64,000 nucleotides of DNA. It comes from Trichostrongylus colubriformis. Its lineage: Eukaryota > Nematoda > Chromadorea > Rhabditida > Trichostrongylidae. Location: contig OZ022256.1 of NCBI GenBank assembly GCA_963978905.1, positions 33,939,426 to 34,003,425 on the forward strand, written 5' to 3'. The translations under genes were made by a program, and so were the position numbers. The notes under the pieces were generated by a model that was not told where the DNA came from, did not search any database, and saw only the letters and a program-made list of their open reading frames with translations. Positions 36,501 through 45,500 of the stretch are shown here, piece by piece; the stretch's first letter is position 1, and each line of letters opens with the position of its first letter.

Positions 36501-39500
36501 TGAGCAGTAATAAGCGGCACCGCTGAACTGGTGTGGTCGGGATTCTTTTTCTGAGTCAGTGCTCGTTTATGCTGAGTTGAATTGTAAACAAACTTTTCTT
36601 GAGGATAAAAGCAATTTCAAATTCCACATGTTTTGAATTGAAGTAGAATGGATGGCGCGTCTCAAAAAGAATAGACTAGCGCTGTATGTTTATCCCTCAG
36701 TCTGCAGAAATAGCAGCAGTAGCCTTTTGCTCTCTTGAGTAAGAGGCATCTGATGGAGATCTGAAGGAATGTCATATCAGTTCTGGAGGAAAAGGAGGGT
36801 TTTGGTCACTCATATATCACTCGGTGCGTGAATGTCTAGCTACTGAACATCGTTCTACTCTATGCTTCCGTTCACCATCGCGACTGCCTTCATGTATCGC
36901 TCGTCAATGTGATGATTTGCTGTGAGAAAAGGGAAGGGTGGCAAAGTTGTCAGTGCACGCTGTCGCTTCATTGCAGGACTTTGGGTGGCTTTTCGCCCGT
37001 GGTTTCAGACTGGATCGCCATGCTGAGATTATGCCATATGTAACTCTGATCTTATCGGTAGGCTTGCAGCTATCATCTCCTACTCTCCTTTCAAACCGGT
37101 CCTTGTGTTTGTGGCATCAAGAAGGCAAACACGTTTGACAGCTATGGCATTCATAAGTCATTTGGTGGCGGAAAGTGACCCCCGTCAGTGGCTTCATGTT
37201 GATATGGCTGAGGTTCGTGGAAATTTGTTAAGGATTGTCCTACTCACCATAGTATCGAGTTCGTTGTTTAGTTGGAAGTGCTGCTACAGCATGTGAAAGA
37301 CGAAAATCTCAAGCTTACTTTGCCTTTCGGGATAGGGATGCACCACGCTGGTCTGTCGTCAAACGAAAGAGCTCTAGTGGAACAGGTACGGGTCAGATGT
37401 CTCAAATTCTTCGATACCCTCACAGTATTATCTAGCATTAGCCGAACTTCGCCTCTTCTTTTTTCAAAATCGTGGAAGCCACATTCCATTTTTCAGCTTT
37501 TCCTGGAGAAGAAGATTCAAGTTTTGATTGCAACAGCAACATTAGCATGGGGTATAAACATGCCGGCACACTTGGTAATTGTAAAGGGCACTGAGTACTT
37601 CGATGGTAAAATATCCAAATATGTGGATTACCCTGTTACCGGTAAGTTCCTATCGTTGTTAATTTTCGAGTTATCTGACCATGATAATGCTTCAGATGTG
37701 CTGCAAATGATGGGGCGTGCTGGTAGACCACAGTATGATACAAGTGCGGTGGCGGTGATTTATGTGCAAGACGTGAAAAAAACTTTCTATAAGCGATTCC
37801 TTTATGAGCCATTTCCTGTTGAATCCAGGTGAATAATTTATGCTTGTTCGTGAAACAGTGCTAGTATTTTCTCATTTCCAGCCTTTTACCTGTGCTTGCT
37901 AATCATGTGAATGCGGAGATCAGTGCAGGTACTATCACAAGTAAGCAGGGCATTATGGAATACATTGCTGGTACCTACTTGTATAGACGCTTATTTGCTA
38001 ATCCGAAGTAAGCTGATTTGATTATCCGTGATTATTGCTCTTCACTAATAATCATACCACCATCTTATGTCCGTTGGAAACGCGATGTACGCCTTTGGAG
38101 TTCCTTTTTGTGTTTTATGTTCGGAAGGAGAAGTTGTTTTGTTGGCTCGTTTGAATATCTTCAGATTAGTGTCAGTTAAAGGCACCGGGAGGGGTGAGAA
38201 GAGAGTGAGAACTGTGAATTCGTGTTTTCTGAAAACAAGCGCGACATAGGGTCTCATCGCAGCACACCGTGTCGTTCTGCATTTGATCAGTCGGGCGACT
38301 TCCCGGCGAGAGCGGAACAATGTTGGCGGCCGGCTTATTTAGCTTCTCCACACGTCAGCGGTCTACCCCCGACTAATGACGCTAAGGAGCGCGAGAGAGA
38401 AGGAGGATTCTGGTTTTCGACCTTTTATTCCGTCCTTTCTCTTCTGTTACACTGCTGAACATCCCTGCTCTCATTTTCCACAGTCTGCCAAATTTACGCT
38501 CTGGGTGGCTTTAAGGCTGCGTTTGAGCCACTAGCCAATGTCCTTAACTGTTTTTCTGAAACTGCTTTGTGTCATCTACAAATGGCGATCTCCCGGTCTA
38601 GAAGTTTTAATTAATGTTTGTTTGAATTTCAGGCTGCAGGGGTAGTGGTTTCTCCGTTGCACCTCTTTCTCCTACTTACTGCAATCATCCCTATTTACTG
38701 TGGAATTAATCTTTTCTTTGCAGCTACTATGGTCTTGGAGATCTCTCTGAAAAGTCACTTATCGCATTCTTGGTTGGAGTAGTCGACCAATGTGTAGCTG
38801 ATTTAGTAGAGTCAAAGTGCCTAATTATAGATGAGGTACCTTGAAATTGGATGGCTATTTAATATCACTATCGCTATCCGCTGATCTTTTTAATGTAGGA
38901 GACGGATTCTCTACGCTCCTCACCGTATGGTCGCATCGCTAGCATATACTACCTTCAACATGAAACTGTGAAGTTTTTGTTGAACGAACTTGGACCAGAT
39001 GACACTGTCGAAGATTTGCTCAAAACGCTATCTGTAGGATATTGCCTATATTGTCTGAAACCTTGCCTATTGATGAAGCTCGTTATGGATATCTGTTGTC
39101 GAATTGAATTTTTCAGCATGTTCCGGAATATGGTGAGATACCAGTACGGCACAATGAAGACGTAGTGAACACGTGAGTTTTCTAAAAGCTACATTCATGG
39201 CGCAATTGTGCCAGAGCATGCGAAAGTACATCTTTTCCAGTCAACTGCAACGAAGGCTGAGGATAAGGTTCGCAACAAGCGTTATGGACTCCTCTTATAC
39301 TAAAGCGCATCTTTTATTTCAAGTGGGTTTCGGAATCACTCTACATGAGCGGATTTACGATTATATATAGTGGAATAGGATACTTATGAGCTCGAAAAAA
39401 TGACAACAGGAACTCAAAAAGCAGGCTCGGTTTTTCATCTGGAGAGCAGCTGGGCTACTACAGCTTTTTTCAGTCGGGAGGGGGGAGAGGGGTGTCTCTA

Positions 39501-42500
39501 GAATTACTGATGCAGACATTAGTATATTACAGCCGTACACTTAAATACTTTTTGCCAGTTTTTTGCAGCAATTTTCTATGAATTTTATAGGCACATTTCT
39601 CCCGTGCGGATGTTCCAACTGATTACCGTACAGATATGAGAAGTGTTCTCGACCAGTGCGTACGCATACTGCAGGTCTCATTTTTCCAGCTCTTGTGATT
39701 TGGTGTTAACGGAGCCTAATGAAGCTCCTAGCGACCCATTACTACCAAAATTTGAGCGATCCTTTTCAATAGTTGGAAGCTTTCTAGCTGTTCAATGATT
39801 CATGTAATTGATGTGCATGGAATCACTACTATATATAATCCGTTTGTCTGTCTGTGTGTGTGTCTGTCTGTCTGTTTGTCGCGAAATTCATATCTCGCGT
39901 CGCTGCGAAGCTAGGAACCTGATTTTTTGAAGTGATATAAGGGACGATAAGGGAACATTATTGGTGAGAGACCGGAAGTGATAGCAACTGATAAGGGGTG
40001 ATAAGGAGCCTCGAAAGGCGAATGGCGGGAAATTGATATCTCGCGTCGCAGCAAAGCTGGGACTCTGTTTTCTTAAAGTGATATAGGGGGTGATAAGGAA
40101 ACATTATTGGTGAGAGACCGGAAGTGATAGCAGCTGATAAGGGGTGATAAGGGGCCTCGAAAGGCGAATGGCGGGAAATTGATATCTCGCGTCATAGCAA
40201 AGCTGGGACTCTGGTTTTTTAAAGTAGTATAGGGGGTGATAAGAGAACATTATTGGTGAGAGACCGGAAGTGATAGCAACAATAAGGGGTGATAAGGAGC
40301 CTCGAAAGGCGAATGGCGGGAAATTGATATCTCGCGACGCAGCAAAACTGCGAACCTGAATTTTTAAAGTGATATAGGGGGTGATAAGGGAACATTAATG
40401 GTGAGGGACTGGAAGTGATAGCAACTGTTAAGAGGTGATAAGGAGCCTCGAAAGGCGAATGGCGGGAAATTGATATCTCGCGACGCAGCAAAACTGCGAA
40501 CCTGAATTTTTAAAGTGATATAGGGGGTGATAAGGGAACATTAACGGTGAGGGACTGGAAGTGATAGCAACTGTTAAGAGGTGATAAGGAGCCTCGAAAG
40601 GCGAATAGCGGGAAATTGATATCTCGAATCGCAACAAAGCTGGGACCCTGAACTTTGGATAAGATATAGGGGCTGATAAGGGGACATCAGTGGTGAGAGA
40701 CGGGAAGTGATAGCAATTGATAACGGCTGATAAAGAGCCTCAAAAGACAAATGTCGGGTAATTCATATCTCGCGTCGCAGCAAAGCTGGGATCATGAACT
40801 TTAGATGCCAGTTGGGCTGGCGCACGCTACTGCGCGCGTCACACATAGAAGCATGCTAAATGCGCTTGATCGATATCGATTAGTGCAGAAGGACGAGATT
40901 GACGAGGAGGGATTCTATTTCCTTTTCCCGTTTTTGCGGATTCCCTGTTTCTGCGAATCGTTCGAATGATGATACTCGATCGATATCGATCGAGCCCAAT
41001 CAGCATGCTTCCATGTGTGACGCGCGCAGTAGTGTACGCCAGCCCAACTGGTAAATAATAATGATTATTTCAGGCTATGCGTGATGTTTGTCAATTGAAT
41101 GGTTGGCTTTCAACTGCGTTACGTATCACAGTACTGCAACAGATGTGTCACTCTGGACGATGGCACGATGATCATCCCCTGTTGTGCTTACCACATCTGA
41201 AGGTCTACGATGCGGAAAGGATCGGGTAATTTTATCTTCTCATGAGGCAGCCATAACGCAGTAACTTGCTGTAACTTATTGTTTCCGAACCTCGGTACTA
41301 AAGAGAAAGATTCAATTCTGCGTATTACTCTCGTCATGTTTGATCAGAACTGAAACTCTAATCACTTTCGATGGATCCAATACTTACCCCTACTATGTAT
41401 ATGATGAGCGCTCTTCTGTTCGGCACTCCTTCTCTCTGTCTCCTAGCATGTCAGTCTATTTGAAATTCGGTATTACATGAAGGCAACCTGTAGAATGCGG
41501 AATAGGTCCAGTATGTGTAGGTCATGGGGCAATCTTCCTACTATACATAATTCGCTTAGTATGTCTGTGTGTGTGTCTGTGTGTGTGTTTGTCCGTCTGT
41601 CACGAAATTCGTATCTCGCGTCGCAGCGAAGCTGGGACGCTGAATTTTACAAGTGATATAGGGGGTGCCAAGGGAACCTCAGCGATGGTGGACCGAAAGT
41701 GATAGCAGCTGATAAGGGCTGATAAGGAGCCTCGGAAGGCAAATGTCACCAAACCCGTTTCGCCTTTCGGGTTGATCCTAAAGCGCTGACACCCATAGGT
41801 GTTTTGCGGGATGGGACGGGGACATTAATGGTGGATGACCAGCATTGATAACGGTTAATATGATTCGATAAGGGGCGTAAAAAGGGAGTCGTCTAATCCG
41901 TTTCGTTTTTGGCGTTGATTGAAGAGCGCTGACACTCATGGGTGTTTAGCAGGGTGGGTCAGGGACATTAATGGTGGGTGATCCAAGTCGATAATGGTTG
42001 ATAAGATTCGATAATGAGCACGAGAAGGCAAATGTCGTCGAATTCGTTTTGCCTTTCACGTTGATCCAAGAGCGCTGACATTTATAAGTGTTTTGCGGGA
42101 TGGGGCAGGAACATTAATGGTGGGTGACCCGCACTGATAATGGTTGATAAGCTTCGATTAAGAGCGTGAGAAAGGGAAATGTCACCGAGGCCGGCTTGCT
42201 TCTACGGCCAACAGTGGAATGTCCATATTCGCAGGTATTGTAGGGTACGGGTACCTCAATGGTACTGTTGGGTACAGGAGCCTCAGTGAAACTGATAACG
42301 GCTTACAGTGACTGATAAGAACCGTTAGGAATTGGATGGGATGAAATCCTTGCTAACATTGTACGACCGCTTTAGCAAAAGCGTCTGATGCGCAGTGGCA
42401 TCGGGTGAACATATTTTGTTTGTTTCGATATCACTGATCGATGTATCGACCGCTGAATGCCTGGCGTTCCTAAAAATGGTGCGTTTCTCTTGATAATGCG

Positions 42501-45500
42501 ATCTCCATTGATAATCATGATACAACCTGTTTTTGCGATAGCAAAGCAAGCGGTCCACTCGGAATTATTTTCTAATGCGCTACTTGCAGCAACACTGGGT
42601 ATCGACCGCTAGACTATGTAAAATTTCGAGTAGCGAAGCATGTTTACGAAAACGATAAACATCGATAAGCGAGATATGGCCTACCATCAATGTGTACGAA
42701 TTAGATTCTCAGCAAGTGATCTATTTGCTACCAATCGATGCAATCGAATACAAACCTAACGATTTCCAAACTACCCAAACTCCCAATGATGACCAGTTGG
42801 CTGGCGCACACTACTGCGCGCGATTCATGTGGATTACGTGCAAAATGGGTTCCATGTAAAGCGATTGAAGTATACCGATACCAAAATGCTTTTTTATCAC
42901 GCCATCTTCTCTGCTTTTTTGCAATTCAATAGCTTAGAAAGCAGAGAGAAGGAAATCTCCGCTCCGCTGTGGTCGGGCCGAACACATCCATTTTGCACAA
43001 CATCGCCATGCATCGCGCGCAGTAATCTGCGCCAGCCAACTGGTCTATTATATAAACCACTAACTTTGTGTGTCGGTTTGTCGGTAGGTTTGTCGGTATG
43101 TCTGTCCGTCCGCAAGTGAATGATTGTGATTAGGGAAAGATAGAGCAAAGTAACCGCTCTGAGTAGGGAGAAACTGATGGATGTTGGGTATCATTGTAAG
43201 GCCATGTTATCGTAGTGATAGCATCTCCTACTTATATAACCACCTATTTTGTACTGTCGCCGTCATTCTGCGGTGCGCTGACGTCGCAGTAGGTGTCAGC
43301 ACACCGGAATGACGGCACACTGGAATGACATGCTTAGTTGCAAGAGCATTGATCCTGGAGCGTTCATAGTCGCAGGTGTTGTGCGGGGTTGGACGGGGAC
43401 ACTAATGGTGGGTGACGCGCATCGATAACGGTTGATAAGATTCGATAAGGAGAGTAAAAAGGCTATAGTCTTCGAATCCGTTTTCGCTTTTCACATTGAT
43501 CCTGTAACGTTCATACTCATAGGTGTTTTGTGAGTAGGACCGGACATTAGTCAGGAGTAATTCAGCTCAATAACGGTTGATAAGATTCGATAAGGAGCGT
43601 CAAAAGGCCAATGTCGCCTAATCCGTTTCCTCTCTCAACAAAAAGTGGAGTGTCCGAACTCATAGTTGTTGGAATCAATCCGGAGTGGGACCCTAATGGT
43701 GACGAAATGAATATAACGACTGCTTAGCGCTGTAAGAGCCGTTAGGAAGTGGATTGGATAAAATTCAATGCACTGCTGACTACTACTCCACGACCGCTAC
43801 AATAAAAGCGTCTAATGAACACTGCCATTGTGTGAACATACTTGATTGTGTTATGAAATCAATTGCCGATGTATCACCGCTAAATAGCTTAGTGTCCAAA
43901 TAATGTTGCGCGCTGTTGATACTGCGTTCTATGCTTCATGATCAGCATACCATCTACATATCACTTTATTATAAAAAGCAAAACAACCGCTCTAGGTCGG
44001 GAGAAACCGATGGGTACTGTAGTATCATTATAAGGCCATGTTATCGTAGTGATAGCATCTCCTACTTATATAAACAATTTTGTACGCTCACCTCATTCCT
44101 ATACGGAACCGATCACGAAATGGGGAACTGTGTAAAACAAAACGATTGTAATCTTTCTCTCAAGCCATGAGTGGCTCAGAAAGCTATCGTTTTTGGAGGG
44201 CCGGAAAGGATGGTGCACCTCACAGGGGGGGGGGTCATTCTCTGATTTTTGTGACTAATAATGGGTGCACCAATGGATATGCGGATAAGTGTGAATCCAA
44301 CAACGTTATACAATAATTCTTGCCATCACATTGCTGAGCGTTATCGCATGCTGAGCATGCTGAGCGTTAACCTTATCGTATGCATACCAGTTGGATCGCC
44401 AAGCCACCGTCCCCGCTTCTTCTTCTTGAAGGGGCGGCTTCGCCAGCCCTTTCAGATTTCATTTTTCTATCATTGCTACCCACACCTTACATACATTGCG
44501 TCAGTAGTTATTAGTCTGCTCCAGTGCCCGCTCTGTGAGGTTGTAGTACCGGCTCTGCCAAATCTATATGGGTTTGTTTCCATGTCGCTCGACACATGAG
44601 GCTTAGTGTTTAGATTTCATCGAATCTTTTTACGGAGTCATGGTGGACCATGTGCGCTTCGGAAAAGCAGGCATGACTGATACTTTATGCGCATCCCAAT
44701 TCTTTCGCCTTAAACAGTCTTCCCTTTCCTTATCCGGTCTTATGCAGGAAGCTACTATCACTGCTGCCTTTAAAGAGCAGCGAGAAGTTGTTTTTGAGGA
44801 TCCTAGGAGAGTGAGACAATGTATGTTAAATCCATTTTTGATAAAATAATGCCCACAATAGTGCCAAGATGTTACTAGGCGTATCTTTGGTCAGACTTAT
44901 GGCCATATTGTTACTAGGCGTATCTTTGGTCAGACTTATGGCCCTCTTTCGTTACCTATCGATTGCATAGAGCAAAGTGTTTGCGGGAGGTATGCGCTCT
45001 TCCCATCCTGCTTAGTGTGCGCCAAACAGTTGCCACATACCACCTTAAAATCTTTGTCACCAAGTGCTCATTATATAATAACTATCCATATCAGTAACCA
45101 CCGCTGACCTATGCAAAGAGTGTGTAAAACGCATTCAGCATTCATCGAAAAATGAAATTTTAAGAGAGCCCGGCGAAGCCGGGCCCTCCTTAGAAGGAGG
45201 AGCGCCCGGCGGCAGCTGGGCGATCCGACTGGTAATTAGAGTAAATTATGAAATGACCTAAAGTCAGTGAGTGATCGGGACGCGCATTGAAATGTTCAAT
45301 TCTCCCGACAATTTTTTTAAAATTCTACTTCTGTAAACCCGTGAGTGGAGAAGATGTGCTTGAGTCAGCGATGACTTCCTGTAAGAGATGATAGAGATCT
45401 GCCCTTGAATCTATAAAAGTATTTTTTGGATTCTTGCTCATTCATATGACACCTTTTTGAAGCTTTATGCGAAAAAGTTGTCGGCTTCTCAAGTCGTGGG

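Noticed and set aside
39173..39240. Apparent frameshift or stop in ASCC3 after HNEDVVN.
   Set aside because: A 68-bp intron with a GTGAGT donor and CTTTTCCAG acceptor restores the frame and gives the same spacing as human up to the TKAHLL motif.
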